From Nocardia cyriacigeorgica GUH-2 (GTDB lineage Bacteria; Actinomycetota; Actinomycetes; Mycobacteriales; Mycobacteriaceae), in NCBI RefSeq assembly GCF_000284035.1, contig NC_016887.1, positions 3,100,001 to 3,164,000 on the forward strand: a DNA stretch of 64,000 bases, read 5' to 3'. The position numbers and the translations under genes are program-made. Positions 1-9,887 of this stretch are shown one piece after another. The notes beneath the pieces were generated by a model. That model was given only the letters and a program-made list of their open reading frames with translations. It searched no databases and was not told where the DNA came from. The first letter of the stretch is position 1, and the number at the start of each line of letters is the position of its first letter.

Positions 1-695
1 TGCGGGTCCGCCGCCAGTCCCCCGACGATCTCATCCATACCGCGCAGCCCGGCCCGGTTCAGCATCCGCTTCTCATTGACCACCCACATGCCGCGGCCCG
101 CGAGTACCGCGTGCGCGGTCTGTATCGCCGCCGTGGCCAGCGCACCGGCCACTTCGGTGGCCTGTCCGCGTGCGGCATAGGCGTTTTCGGCGTAGGTGAG
201 GGTGAGCGCGGCGCGTTCCCGCCACACCGGTGGGGCGGATTCCCGCAACGCCTGCGGATAGTCCGGGCGCGGCAGCTGCCCGTGCAGGACGGTGTTGATG
301 GCCAGTTCGGCGACCAGCAGGTAGCTGGGGATGCCGGCCAGGTGGAACATCAAGGGTTCCCAATGGAATCGGCCCGCGCGCGCTTGGGCGAGTTCGTGGT
401 CGACGGCGGTGAGGTCGCGGTAGTGGATGTCGACGCGGCGGCCGTCGACGGTGAGCCAGGCACCGCCGTTGAACACCCCGCCGCCCCAGGCACCGAGGTC
501 GAACACCTCGCCGGGCCAGCCGATGGCGCGCAGGTCATCGGGGTCGAAGCCGTCGCGGTAGTAGACGGCGAGATCCCAGTCGCTGTCGGGGGTGTGGGTG
601 CCTTCGGCGCGGGAGCCGCCGAGGGTGACCGCCTCGACGCCGGGCAGTGCGGCGAGTCGGTCGGTGAGGTGGGCGAGAAACTGCTCGTCGGTCAT
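1..695 (-). CDS. Nucleotidyltransferase-domain protein (C-terminus outside window)
   Basis: Reads on the minus strand from an ATG at 693-695 without a stop to the left edge, so about 231 residues are visible and the C-terminus is missing. Residues 24-42 carry the polymerase-beta-type signature GGSRAEGTHTPDSDWDL (Gly-Ser followed by an Asp-x-Asp metal pair). A further acidic pair appears in RRVDIHYRD. An AGAGGA ribosome site precedes the ATG. The family transfers nucleotides to small molecules or proteins; aminoglycoside adenylyltransferases and MNT-type antitoxins share the motif, and I cannot tell which applies. It lies 19 nt downstream of the HxlR gene and probably shares its transcript. 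Confidence 0.75.
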   Translation of the reverse strand, partial: MTDEQFLAHLTDRLAALPGVEAVTLGGSRAEGTHTPDSDWDLAVYYRDGFDPDDLRAIGWPGEVFDLGAWGGGVFNGGAWLTVDGRRVDIHYRDLTAVDHELAQARAGRFHWEPLMFHLAGIPSYLLVAELAINTVLHGQLPRPDYPQALRESAPPVWRERAALTLTYAENAYAARGQATEVAGALATAAIQTAHAVLAGRGMWVVNEKRMLNRAGLRGMDEIVGGLAADP

Positions 696-714
696 GGCTG
701 TCCTCTGAATCCGG

Positions 715-1071
715 TCAGGAGGCGACCTGAATCCTGTCCGCACCGATCCGCGCGATCCGCTCCCGTCCCCAGTCCCCCAGCGGCCCGAGGGCGGTGTTGA
801 GTGCGGTGCCGATCTCGGTGAGCCGGTATTCCACGCGAGGCGGTACTTCGGCGTAGACGCGGCGTTCGACGATCTCGTCTTCTTCGAGTTCGCGCAGCTG
901 CTGGATGAGCATTTTCTCCGAGACGCCGGGCAGGCCGCGGCGCAGCTCGCCGAAGCGGCGCACGCCGTGGTTGTGCAGCTCCCACAGGATCAGCGATTTC
1001 CATTTACCGCCGACCACATCCATGGCCGCGTCGATGCCGCAGAAGTATGGTCCGGATCTCTTCACACCCAT
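715..1071 (-). CDS. HxlR-family winged-helix transcriptional regulator
   Basis: 118 residues, the usual size for HxlR/YodB-type regulators. Cys11 near the N-terminus (YFCGIDAAMDVVGGKWKSLIL) precedes the diagnostic GGKW helix start, and the wing lies in PPRVEYRLTEIG. Members bind as dimers, and several sense electrophiles or aldehydes through the N-terminal cysteine. It is divergent from the NAD-binding dehydrogenase at 1214, with a 142-bp intergenic region holding an inverted repeat that fits an HxlR operator. A GAGGT site lies 6 nt before the ATG. Inference: it represses the divergent dehydrogenase gene and its own operon. Confidence 0.88.
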   Translation of the reverse strand: MGVKRSGPYFCGIDAAMDVVGGKWKSLILWELHNHGVRRFGELRRGLPGVSEKMLIQQLRELEEDEIVERRVYAEVPPRVEYRLTEIGTALNTALGPLGDWGRERIARIGADRIQVAS

Positions 1072-1107
1072 GGCACGACCTCGCTACCTGTTCACACTCG
1101 TTTCGGT

Positions 1108-1139
1108 AAGTACCCGACAAAATAGTAGGTACTTGTCGG
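1108..1139. promoter_or_regulatory. Candidate HxlR operator in divergent promoter region
   Basis: AAGTACC at 1108-1114 is exactly complementary to GGTACTT at 1128-1134. The flanking CCGACAA (1114-1120) and TTGTCGG (1133-1139) form a second overlapping inverted pair. TAC/GTA-type dyads are typical of HxlR/YodB operators. Its position between the two divergent genes supports this, but no binding evidence is available. Confidence 0.45.
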
Positions 1140-1213
1140 TTTGTCCGGTAGACCGCACTGTTGGGGCATGCGGCGCGCAGGGATGCGCCGCCGAGAACCA
1201 GGAGAGGTCTTCC

Positions 1214-2083
1214 ATGCCCGACACCACGCAGTCCCCCGTCACCGTCCTCGGCCTCGGCGCCATGGGCCAGGCTTTCGCCGCCACCCTGCTGAAGGGCGGC
1301 CGGACCGTCACCGTCTGGAACCGCACGCCCGGCAAGGACGGCGACCTCGTCGCCGCCGGGGCGAGCAGCGCCGCCTCGCTCACCGAGGCGGTGACCGCGA
1401 GCCCAGTGATCATCGTGCTGCTGCTCGACCACGCCTCGGTGCACGCCACCATCGAGCCCGTCGCCGCGCAGCTGGCGGGCCGGCAGGTGATCAACCTGAC
1501 CAGCACCACACCAGAGGAGTCGCGCGCGTCGGCGGCGTGGGCGGCCGCACACGGTATCGACTACCTCGACGGCGGCATCATGGCGGTCCCGCCGATGATC
1601 GGGCAGCCCGGCGCGTCCATCCTCTACAGCGGCGACCAGGCCGTGTTCGATCAGAACCAGGCGACGCTGGAGTTGCTGGCCGCGGCCGAATACTTCGGCG
1701 CCGACGCCGGTCTGGCTTCGACGCTGGATTTCTCGCTGTTGTCGGCGATGTACGGCATGTTCGGCGGCTTCTTCAACGGTGTCGCGATGACGCGCTCGGT
1801 GGGGGTATCGGCGCAGGACTACGCCGAACGCGCGGCCGCGTGGGTGACGGCGATGGCGCAGCTGCTGCCCGACTACGGAAAGCTCATCGACGCCCGCGAT
1901 TACGGCAACGGCGTGCAGGACATCGCCTTCCACAAGCCGGCCGTGGACGCCATCGTGCGTGCCACCCGGGACGCCGGCGCGGCCCCGGATTTCCTGACGC
2001 CGATGCAGCATCTGATCGACCGCCAGATCGCCGAAGGCAACGGGGCACTGGCCTTCGAGCGGACGGTCGAACAGATCGCCTGA
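1214..2083 (+). CDS. NAD(P)-binding dehydrogenase of the 6-phosphogluconate dehydrogenase/imine reductase type
   Basis: 289 residues. The N-terminal Rossmann motif GLGAMG lies at about residues 13-18 (sequence VTVLGLGAMGQAFAATLL), followed by WNRTPGK, an arginine pattern common in NADP-binding enzymes. The helical C-terminal half, with LLSAMYGMFGGFFNG, fits the imine-reductase/beta-hydroxyacid dehydrogenase superfamily. The usual catalytic Lys of hydroxyisobutyrate dehydrogenases is not evident, which favours an imine-reductase-like role. An AGGAGAGG site sits 7 nt before the ATG. A longer upstream frame exists, but it overlaps the HxlR gene and lacks a ribosome site. The substrate is unknown. 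Confidence 0.82.
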   Translation: MPDTTQSPVTVLGLGAMGQAFAATLLKGGRTVTVWNRTPGKDGDLVAAGASSAASLTEAVTASPVIIVLLLDHASVHATIEPVAAQLAGRQVINLTSTTPEESRASAAWAAAHGIDYLDGGIMAVPPMIGQPGASILYSGDQAVFDQNQATLELLAAAEYFGADAGLASTLDFSLLSAMYGMFGGFFNGVAMTRSVGVSAQDYAERAAAWVTAMAQLLPDYGKLIDARDYGNGVQDIAFHKPAVDAIVRATRDAGAAPDFLTPMQHLIDRQIAEGNGALAFERTVEQIA

Positions 2084-2162
2084 CCCGGCCGCGCGTACCG
2101 GTCGGTGGCGGCTGACCGGGATGTGTGGTCCGGGCCTCACCGCGGGTGCGGTTAGCGTGTGA

Positions 2163-3587
<1,425 letters not shown>

Positions 3588-3629
3588 GCAGCCGCATCGG
3601 TGGGCGGGGCGGGTCCGTAGGCTGGGTGC

Positions 3630-4478
3630 ATGCCCGATCACACCGCTGACGCGCAGCGCCTCGCGCAGGTGATCGGCGGGCGCCGGATGGCGGTGCTGAC
3701 CGGGGCCGGGCTGTCCACCGACAGCGGCATCCCGGACTACCGCAGCCCCGGTTCCCCGCCGCGCACCCCGATGACCTTCCAGCAGTTCGTCGGCGATCCG
3801 CAGTTCCGGCAACGGTATTGGGCACGCAACCATGTGGGCTGGCGACGCATGGACGCCTCCCGGCCCAATCCGGGCCATCGGGCGCTGGCCCGGCTCGAGC
3901 GCCTGGGTGTGGTGAGCGGGTTGATCACCCAGAACGTCGATCTGCTGCACACCAAGGCCGGGCATCGCCGCGTCATCGACCTGCACGGCAGCTATGCCCG
4001 GGTGCGATGCCTGGACTGTGATCATCTGGTGTCGCGGATGTCGCTGGCCGACCGGCTCGAGGCCGCCAACCCCGGTTTCGCCGACGCCGCCGACGCCACC
4101 GGGGTGGAGGTGGCGCCCGACGCCGACGCCGTCGTCGCCGACACCGCCGCGTTCCGCATGGTGGGGTGTGTGCGCTGCGGCGGGATCCTCAAACCCGACA
4201 TCGTCTACTTCGGGGAGAACGTGCCCAAGCAGCGGGTGCGCGCGGCCTACGACCTGGTCGACGAGGCCGAGGTGCTGTTGGTGGCCGGTTCGTCGCTGAC
4301 GGTGATGTCGGGGTTGCGGTTCGTGCGCCACGCCGCCAAGTCGGGCAAGGCGGTGCTCATCGTCAACCGGGGCCATACCCGCGGCCACGACCTGGCCACC
4401 CTCACCGTCGACGCCGGCTGCTCACCCACGCTCACCGCGCTCGCCGACCATCTCGCCGTACGGGTGGCGGTGTCCTGA
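3630..4478 (+). CDS. NAD-dependent protein deacylase, Sir2 family
   Basis: 282 residues with the complete sirtuin signature: GAGLSTDSGIPDYRSP (25-40) for NAD binding, TQNVDLLH (about 99-106), and the catalytic His in DLHGSYARV (about 118). Zinc ligands are present as CLDC and CVRCGG, separated by an unusually long Asp/Ala-rich insert (about 140-175). The GAGxSxxSGIPDYR form resembles class II (SIRT4-like) sirtuins. It removes acyl groups from protein lysines using NAD+, releasing nicotinamide. No strong ribosome site is visible, so leaderless or coupled translation is possible. The adjacent glutamate dehydrogenase is notable because mitochondrial SIRT4 modifies that enzyme, but a functional link here is only inference. 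Confidence 0.93.
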   Translation: MPDHTADAQRLAQVIGGRRMAVLTGAGLSTDSGIPDYRSPGSPPRTPMTFQQFVGDPQFRQRYWARNHVGWRRMDASRPNPGHRALARLERLGVVSGLITQNVDLLHTKAGHRRVIDLHGSYARVRCLDCDHLVSRMSLADRLEAANPGFADAADATGVEVAPDADAVVADTAAFRMVGCVRCGGILKPDIVYFGENVPKQRVRAAYDLVDEAEVLLVAGSSLTVMSGLRFVRHAAKSGKAVLIVNRGHTRGHDLATLTVDAGCSPTLTALADHLAVRVAVS

Positions 4479-4503
4479 GCCCGCCTGCGGGTATGCCGAG
4501 GCT

Positions 4504-5295
4504 ATGACGCTGTTGGTGGGCACTTCCGGGTGGCAGTACCGCGATTGGCGCGGTGTGCTGTATCCGCAGGGTGTGCCGCAACGGTTATGGCTCGAGCATT
4601 ACGCCACCGCCTTCGCCACGGTCGAGCTCAACAATGCCTTCTACCGGCTGCCCAGTGCCGACACCTTCGCCACCTGGCGGACCCGTACCCCGGCGGGGTT
4701 CCGGATCGCGGTCAAGGCCAGCCGCTTCCTCACCCACATCAAACGCCTGCGTGAACCCGAGGAGCCGGTGGCGCGGCTGATGGGGCGGGCGGTGCACCTG
4801 GGTGAGCGGCTGGGCCCGATCCTGCTGCAACTCCCACCGACCCTGCGCGCCGATCCCGACCTGCTCGACCAGTGCCTGCGCTGCTTTCCGCCCGGCACAC
4901 GGGTGGTGGTCGAACCGCGCCACGAATCCTGGTGGACCGAGCAGACCAGGCAGGTTCTCGAACACCACGGTGCGGCGCTGTGCTGGGCCGATGCGGGCGA
5001 GCAGCCGGTGACGCCGTTGTGGCGCACCACCGACTGGGGCTATCTGCGCCTGCACCACGGCACCGCCGACCCGTGGCCGCGCTATCACCCCGCCACCGTC
5101 ACCGAGTGGGTGCGCCGCCTGACCGCGACGTGGCCGGAGTCGGCCGAGGTGGAGGTGTATTTCAACAACGATCCGGGCGGTGCCGCGATCTACGATGCGG
5201 CCGTGTTCGCGCGGGCGGCGGCCTCACGCGGCGTCGCCGTCACCCGCACACCCGCTATCGAGTCGACCACTGCCCCGCCCGCTGTCGGCGGGTGA
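4504..5295 (+). CDS. DUF72-family TIM-barrel protein
   Basis: 263 residues beginning MTLLVGTSGWQYRDWRG, the hallmark start of the DUF72 (YecE-like) family. Also present are FxTVELNNAFYRLP (about 37-50), KASRFLTHIKRL and the C-terminal VYFNNDPGG. The family adopts a TIM barrel and is widespread in bacteria, but no reaction is firmly established. It follows the sirtuin by 25 nt and probably shares a transcript. No ribosome site is conspicuous, though GAGG occurs shortly upstream. The function remains unknown. Confidence 0.88.
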   Translation: MTLLVGTSGWQYRDWRGVLYPQGVPQRLWLEHYATAFATVELNNAFYRLPSADTFATWRTRTPAGFRIAVKASRFLTHIKRLREPEEPVARLMGRAVHLGERLGPILLQLPPTLRADPDLLDQCLRCFPPGTRVVVEPRHESWWTEQTRQVLEHHGAALCWADAGEQPVTPLWRTTDWGYLRLHHGTADPWPRYHPATVTEWVRRLTATWPESAEVEVYFNNDPGGAAIYDAAVFARAAASRGVAVTRTPAIESTTAPPAVGG

Positions 5296-5389
5296 TCGGA
5301 GGGGCAGGCGTAGCTACGGTCCTGGGTGCGATGCGCCCAGGGGGTCACCTCCGCCCGGTCGTGACTTCGCGCGTGCGGGTGTGTGGCTG

Positions 5390-5761
5390 TCAGTCTTCGA
5401 TGGGGAAGAACGACTCTCCGTCCTCGGGGGCGCCGTCGATCTGCCCGCGGTGTTCGCCGAAGCTCTCGGTGGTGTCGTCGGCGGGCAGCTGGTCGATGTC
5501 GTCGCCTTCGTCGATGGTGTCGGGTTGGCCGGGTGTGGGTTCACCGCGCGGGGCGGCGCCGATATCGGGTTCTTCTTCGGCCAGCCGTTGGCCGAGGGAT
5601 TCGCCGGTGCGCTCTTCGGCGGGCGTCATGCCGAATTTGTCGGCACCGGTCCAGTCCTCGGGCGGGTCGACCACGACATCACCGTCGTCGTTGCGCACGT
5701 CGTCGGAATCGAGGCTTTCGGTGGGCCCCAAGGTATCGCCTGGTCCGGTTTCTGTAGCCAT
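5390..5761 (-). CDS. DUF5709-type acidic protein
   Basis: 123 residues, strongly acidic (many Asp/Glu, few aromatic or hydrophobic residues), so largely disordered and soluble. The stretch DWTGADKFGMTPAEERTGES followed by LGQRLAEEEPD resembles DUF5709 proteins of mycobacteria and relatives. No catalytic motif is seen. It lies between the DUF72 gene (convergent) and the ankyrin lipoprotein gene (same strand, 40 nt upstream). Its role is unknown. Confidence 0.75.
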   Translation of the reverse strand: MATETGPGDTLGPTESLDSDDVRNDDGDVVVDPPEDWTGADKFGMTPAEERTGESLGQRLAEEEPDIGAAPRGEPTPGQPDTIDEGDDIDQLPADDTTESFGEHRGQIDGAPEDGESFFPIED

Positions 5762-5801
5762 ATGCGCTGGATGCCCGCGCCGTGGCTGGGCAAACCGGTG
5801 C

Positions 5802-6602
5802 TCAGGCGTGTGCGCGGAGGAGGTCGGCGACCTCGGTGTGACCGCGCGCGACGGCGTTGTCGAGGGCGGTGTTGCCGTCGCTGTCGCGGATGCCGGGGTC
5901 GGCGCCCGCGGCGAGCAGATCGGCGACGACCTGCTGGTAGCGGCGGCTGCCGTCGCCGTAGACGATCGCTTCTTGCAGCGCGGTCCAGCCGGGCGTGTTG
6001 ACGTGGTTGACCTCGACGCCGGCGGCGATGAGCCGGCGCACGGTGCTGACCGAGCCGTGTTCGGCGGCCGGGATGAGCGCGGTGCCGCCGTAGCGGTTGA
6101 CGCTGGTCAGGTCGGCGCCGTGGGTGAGGGTGAGGTCGAGGATGGCGTCGAGGCCTTCGGCGCCGGCGTAGAGGTAGGCCGAGTCCCCGATGGCGTCGGT
6201 GGCGTTGACGTCGGCGCCGGCCTCGATGAGGGCGCGGGCGGCGTCGGTGGCGCGGTTCTTGGTGGCTTCGATGAGCGGGGTGCGTTGGTGGGGTCCGCGG
6301 GCTTCGATATCGGCGCCGCGGGCGAGCAGATCGCGGACTCGGTCGGCGTCGTCGGCCGCGGCGGCGGCCAGCAGGTCGTCGTCGAGGGCGGGGTCGTGTG
6401 GTGGGGTGGACGACGCTTCGGCGGGTGCCGGGGTCGTGGCCGGGGTCTGTTGTGAGGTCGGCGCCGGGTGCGCAGTCGGCGCGGGCGCGGGGTCGGCGGT
6501 GCAGGCCGCGACGGCTGTCAGGATCGCGGCCGATGCGGCGATTGATGCGCCGGCCGGCAGTGTTCGTCGGCTGCCGCTCGGGTTCTTCCGGCCGAACATC
6601 AT
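5802..6602 (-). CDS. Ankyrin-repeat lipoprotein
   Basis: 266 residues. After a basic N-terminus (MMFGRKNPSGSRR) a hydrophobic stretch ends in ILTAVAAC, a plausible lipobox with Cys as the lipidation site. A Pro/Ala/Thr-rich linker follows, then about five ankyrin repeats (for example DADRVRDLLARGADIEARGP, then TPLIEATKNRAT, DGNTALDNAVARGHTEVADL). It is predicted to be exported and membrane-anchored, with a protein-binding surface. I chose the ATG at 6600-6602 because TGAGGAGG lies 7-8 nt upstream. A TTGGTATACCAA palindrome sits 16 nt upstream and suggests GntR control. The binding partner is unknown. Confidence 0.85.
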   Translation of the reverse strand: MMFGRKNPSGSRRTLPAGASIAASAAILTAVAACTADPAPAPTAHPAPTSQQTPATTPAPAEASSTPPHDPALDDDLLAAAAADDADRVRDLLARGADIEARGPHQRTPLIEATKNRATDAARALIEAGADVNATDAIGDSAYLYAGAEGLDAILDLTLTHGADLTSVNRYGGTALIPAAEHGSVSTVRRLIAAGVEVNHVNTPGWTALQEAIVYGDGSRRYQQVVADLLAAGADPGIRDSDGNTALDNAVARGHTEVADLLRAHA

Positions 6603-6617
6603 CGAAACCTCCTCAAT

Positions 6618-6629
6618 TTGGTATACCAA
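6618..6629. promoter_or_regulatory. GntR/FCD-type operator, copy 1 (TTGGTATACCAA)
   Basis: Perfect 12-bp palindrome immediately upstream of the ankyrin lipoprotein ribosome site. The GGTATACC core matches the short dyads bound by FCD-type GntR regulators. Related sites occur at 6708-6715 and 8052-8063, and a GntR/FCD gene lies at 7362-8021. Confidence 0.55.
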
Positions 6630-6707
6630 CTATCCTGCCTGGTGGCCGAACGCTCGTCCAGGTGATGCCGCCCATATCGGTGATCTCCGCCGCGTGAACG
6701 CACCGGC

Positions 6708-6715
6708 GGTATACC
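6708..6715. promoter_or_regulatory. GntR/FCD-type operator, copy 2 (GGTATACC)
   Basis: The same GGTATACC core, followed by AAA, 23 nt before the deaminase ATG at 6738. With copy 1 it brackets the divergent promoter region of the lipoprotein and deaminase genes. Confidence 0.45.
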
Positions 6716-6737
6716 AAAGCTGGGTATCGTGGTCGAC

Positions 6738-7247
6738 ATGAGCGAATCAGGCGACAGCTACGTGATCACCGATCGGGACCGGCAGTATCTGCGCAGGTGC
6801 GTCGAGCTGGCTCGTGCGGCCCTCGACGCCGGTGATGAGCCGTTCGGGTCGATCCTGGTCGACGCCGAGCAGACCATCCGGTTCGAGGCCCGCAACCGCA
6901 TCGTCACCGGTGAGCCGACCCAGCATCCGGAGTTCGAGATCGCCCGCTGGGCCGGCCTGCACCTGAGCCCTGCCCAGCGCGCGACCAGCGTCGTCTACAC
7001 CTCCGGCGAACACTGCCCGATGTGCAGCGCCGCCCACGCCTGGGCCGGCCTGGGCCGCATCGTCTACGCCGTCGGCTCCGACCAGCTCGGCCGCTGGCAA
7101 CGCGAATGGGGCCTGCCCGCCGGCCCGGTGGCCGCACTTCCCATCACAGCGGTCGCGCCCTCGGTGCCGGTCGCGGGCCCCGAACCTAGTCTCGAAGCCG
7201 AGATCAAGGCTCTGCACGAACAGGTGGCCACCCGCGCGCTGGGCTGA
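6738..7247 (+). CDS. Nucleoside/nucleobase deaminase (cytidine deaminase superfamily)
   Basis: 169 residues with the zinc deaminase signature: HPEFE (about residue 61) supplying the His ligand and catalytic Glu, and HCPMCSAAH (about 93-100) supplying the Cys ligands. GDEPFGSILVD near the N-terminus is typical of guanine/tRNA-adenosine deaminase relatives. The enzyme hydrolyses an exocyclic amino group from a purine or pyrimidine base; the exact substrate is not clear. An in-frame GTG at 6729 is an alternative start. No strong ribosome site is seen, and a GGTATACC operator core lies just upstream. Confidence 0.87.
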   Translation: MSESGDSYVITDRDRQYLRRCVELARAALDAGDEPFGSILVDAEQTIRFEARNRIVTGEPTQHPEFEIARWAGLHLSPAQRATSVVYTSGEHCPMCSAAHAWAGLGRIVYAVGSDQLGRWQREWGLPAGPVAALPITAVAPSVPVAGPEPSLEAEIKALHEQVATRALG

Positions 7248-7361
7248 ACCGGTACCCGTCGACACCGCTCGCGCCGAGTGCGAAGCGTCGGTCACACGCT
7301 GCAGAGACCCACTCCCGCCCGGTTCGGCGTCCTCGTGCGCGCCGCTGCCGGCGTGTCCGGT

Positions 7362-8021
7362 TCAGTCCGTGTCGCGGGCTTCGGTGGCGGCGCGTTGGGC
7401 GGCGAGGGTGCGGCTGGTGTCGATGTGGGCGGTGGCGAGGGTTTCGACGCGGGTGAGGTCGCGGTTGGCGATGGCGTCGTAGAGCTGTTCGTGTTCGCGG
7501 GCCACGGTCAGCAGGTCGTCGTGGCGGCCCAGCAGCCAGCGCATCCGGCTGCGCAGGGTGGCGTGCAGTTCGGCGAGGAGTTCGTTGCCGGTGAGCCGGA
7601 TGACGGTCTCGTGGAAATCGGCGGCGGCCCGGCGTGCGGTGACGGCGTCGCCGGCTCGGGCGGCATCCCATTCGGCGTCCAGATCGCGGCGCAAGTCCTC
7701 GAGTCCGGCGCGGGTGGCGCGCTGTGCGGCGAGCCGGAATGCCAGTACTTCGACCGCCGAGCGCACTTCGAGCAGGTCGGCGATATCGGTGGCGGTGAAC
7801 TCGCGCACCACCGCCCAGCTGCGCGGGCGTGGGGTCACCAATCCTTCCGCTACCAGCGCTTTCAACGCTTCGCGCACCGGCAGCCGGGACACCCCGAGTT
7901 CGGCGGCGAGTTCACGTTCGACCAGTTTGGCGCCGGGCGCTCGGGTTCCGTCGACGATCTGGTCCCGCAGGATGCGGGTGATGCGTTCGGATTCGGAGGC
8001 GAACCCCGGCGATGCGCTCAT
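7362..8021 (-). CDS. GntR-family regulator with FCD ligand-binding domain
   Basis: 219 residues. The N-terminal winged helix (SERITRILRDQIVDGTRAPG, then LVERELAAELGVSRLPVREALKAL) is a classic GntR DNA-binding domain. The helical C-terminal half has the FCD pattern with metal/ligand histidines (ADFHETVIRLTGN, then a late HID). FCD members are ligand-released repressors of catabolic genes. A TTGGTATCCCAA near-palindrome 31 nt upstream suggests autoregulation, and the same dyad occurs twice between 6618 and 6715. The preceding GTG at 8024 is an alternative start. The antiporter gene lies upstream on the same strand. Confidence 0.92.
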   Translation of the reverse strand: MSASPGFASESERITRILRDQIVDGTRAPGAKLVERELAAELGVSRLPVREALKALVAEGLVTPRPRSWAVVREFTATDIADLLEVRSAVEVLAFRLAAQRATRAGLEDLRRDLDAEWDAARAGDAVTARRAAADFHETVIRLTGNELLAELHATLRSRMRWLLGRHDDLLTVAREHEQLYDAIANRDLTRVETLATAHIDTSRTLAAQRAATEARDTD

Positions 8022-8051
8022 CACCGCATTCTCGCATCACCACCCACCGGT

Positions 8052-8063
8052 TTGGTATCCCAA
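8052..8063. promoter_or_regulatory. GntR/FCD-type operator, copy 3 (TTGGTATCCCAA)
   Basis: Twelve-base dyad with one mismatch from TTGGTATACCAA, in the 49-nt gap between the antiporter stop and the GntR start. The position fits autoregulation of the GntR gene. Confidence 0.5.
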
Positions 8064-8070
8064 GTGGTTG

Positions 8071-9777
8071 TCAGGGGCGGCCCAGCTGTTGCAGGCGCGC
8101 TTCGTCGAAGTCGAGTATGTGCTGGCAGCGGTTGAGGGCTTTGGCGCCGAAGCGTTCGCCGTCGCGGGCGCGCAGCAGCGCCGACCGTTGTGCGTCGAGT
8201 ACCCGCAGCCGCAGCTGCCGATACTGTTCGCGCGGGTCCGGGCCCTCGGTGGACAGTTCGCGCATCGCGGCCGGCTTGGTGCGCACGGTGTCATCGCGCA
8301 CCATGGTGACCAGGGCCGGCGGTATGGGGTTGCCGTCGTCGTCGGTCGGGTCGGGGGTGTCGAGGACCTTCGCGGCGGCCTCCGACATCAGCGTCCGCAA
8401 TTCGATCGAATCCTCCTGCAGCCGAGCGGGATCATCACCGGGTACCCGCACCACCCGGATGACGGTCGGCAGGCTCAGCCCCTGCACCAGCAGGGTGCTC
8501 ACCGCGACGACGAAGGCGATCAGCACCAGCTCCGACCGCATCGGGGTCTGGGCGGGCAGGGTTTGCGCGGCCGCCACGGTGACTGCGCCGCGCATCCCCG
8601 ACCACGCCAGCACCACCCCGCCGCGTGCGCCGACGGTTTCGGTGAGCCGGAACTCGATGCTTGCCGATGCTTTGCCGAAGCGGCGCATCATCAACCGCAG
8701 CCGTCTGCTCTCGGGCGGCAGGTCGATGTCGGCCAGGCGCGCACCGATATCGTCCAGGCGTGGTTTGGCCTCGGCGGCGCGGCGCTGGTCCAGCCGCAGG
8801 AACGCCACCAGCGGCACGATGAACACCGCGCGGATCACCATCACCACCACCGCGGCCACCAGTCCGACCCCGAAAGCCTGTGCGACGCTGAGCTGTGCGC
8901 CGCGCACGTCATCGATGAGCCCGGCCAGGCTCAATCCCATGAGCAGGAAGATCGCGCTTTCCAGCAGGAACGCCACGGTGCGCCAGTTGGTGGCGTCGAC
9001 GATGCGATTCTGGGCGCTGAGGTGGCGGGGGCTCAGGTGGCCGCTGACCAGGCCGGCGACCACGACCGCCAGCACCCCGGACCCATGGAATTCCTCGGCG
9101 GGCAGGTAGGCCAGGAACGGGATCACGAACGACACCGCGGTGGTGGCCACCGGGTCGTCGACCATGGCACGCGCCCGCACACCGAGCCAGCCGACCACCA
9201 GCCCGGCGATCACCGCGACCACGACCGCCACCACGAAATCGCCGAGCACATGCCACAGCGACACCGTCGAGGCCAGCGCCGCCACCGCCGACCGCAGCAG
9301 CACCAGCGCGGTCGCGTCGTTGACCAGCCCCTCCCCCTCCAGCATCGTCAGCAGCCGCGACGGCAACCCGAGCCGCTTACCCACCGCGGTCGCCGCGATC
9401 GGGTCGGTGGGGCTGATCACCGCGCCGAGCGCGAACGCGGCGGGCCAGCCGATATCGGGCAGCAGTTGATGGAACAGCCAGCCGGTGCCGAGGGTGGTGA
9501 CCACGACCAGCAGCACCGCCAGGCCGGTGATCGGTTTGAGGTTGCGCCGGAAATCGACCGCGGGCATGTTCACCGCCGCCGAATACAGCAGCGGCGGCAG
9601 CACCACCGTCAAGATCACCTCGGGGTCGACCTCCGGATGCGGGATACCGGGCACGAAACTGAGCGCGATCCCGACGACTGCCAGGCTCAGTGGCGCGGCG
9701 ACGCCGAGGGTGTCGGAGAACGCCGCGACCACCACGATGGCGATGATGCCGACGACCACGACCAGGGTGATCTCCAT
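8071..9777 (-). CDS. Na+/H+ antiporter, CPA1 family
   Basis: 568 residues with about 12 hydrophobic segments in the first 400, followed by a charged cytoplasmic tail. Typical CPA1/NhaP-like motifs are seen: PPLLYSAAVNMP in an early helix, ALGAVISPTDPIAATAV (the Asp in TDP helps ion exchange) and EGEGLVNDATALVLL (Asn-Asp pair). It should exchange monovalent cations for protons at the cytoplasmic membrane. AGGAGAG lies 6 nt before the ATG. The GntR gene follows on the same strand with an operator between them, so the two are probably transcribed separately. Confidence 0.94.
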   Translation of the reverse strand: MEITLVVVVGIIAIVVVAAFSDTLGVAAPLSLAVVGIALSFVPGIPHPEVDPEVILTVVLPPLLYSAAVNMPAVDFRRNLKPITGLAVLLVVVTTLGTGWLFHQLLPDIGWPAAFALGAVISPTDPIAATAVGKRLGLPSRLLTMLEGEGLVNDATALVLLRSAVAALASTVSLWHVLGDFVVAVVVAVIAGLVVGWLGVRARAMVDDPVATTAVSFVIPFLAYLPAEEFHGSGVLAVVVAGLVSGHLSPRHLSAQNRIVDATNWRTVAFLLESAIFLLMGLSLAGLIDDVRGAQLSVAQAFGVGLVAAVVVMVIRAVFIVPLVAFLRLDQRRAAEAKPRLDDIGARLADIDLPPESRRLRLMMRRFGKASASIEFRLTETVGARGGVVLAWSGMRGAVTVAAAQTLPAQTPMRSELVLIAFVVAVSTLLVQGLSLPTVIRVVRVPGDDPARLQEDSIELRTLMSEAAAKVLDTPDPTDDDGNPIPPALVTMVRDDTVRTKPAAMRELSTEGPDPREQYRQLRLRVLDAQRSALLRARDGERFGAKALNRCQHILDFDEARLQQLGRP

Positions 9778-9887
9778 GAGCTCTCCTCAGCGCTGACGGC
9801 GTGTCCCGCTAGCACCGTACGACGGGGACCGCGGTCGTGATTCGATGTCGGTGCAGCGTTTCCCGCGGCGAGGCGATGGGAGCCGAC

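Noticed and set aside
7558..9840. 760-codon plus-strand open frame opposite the antiporter
   Set aside because: Ser/Arg then His/Gln/Asp-rich translation without any motif; the antiporter on the other strand is certain.
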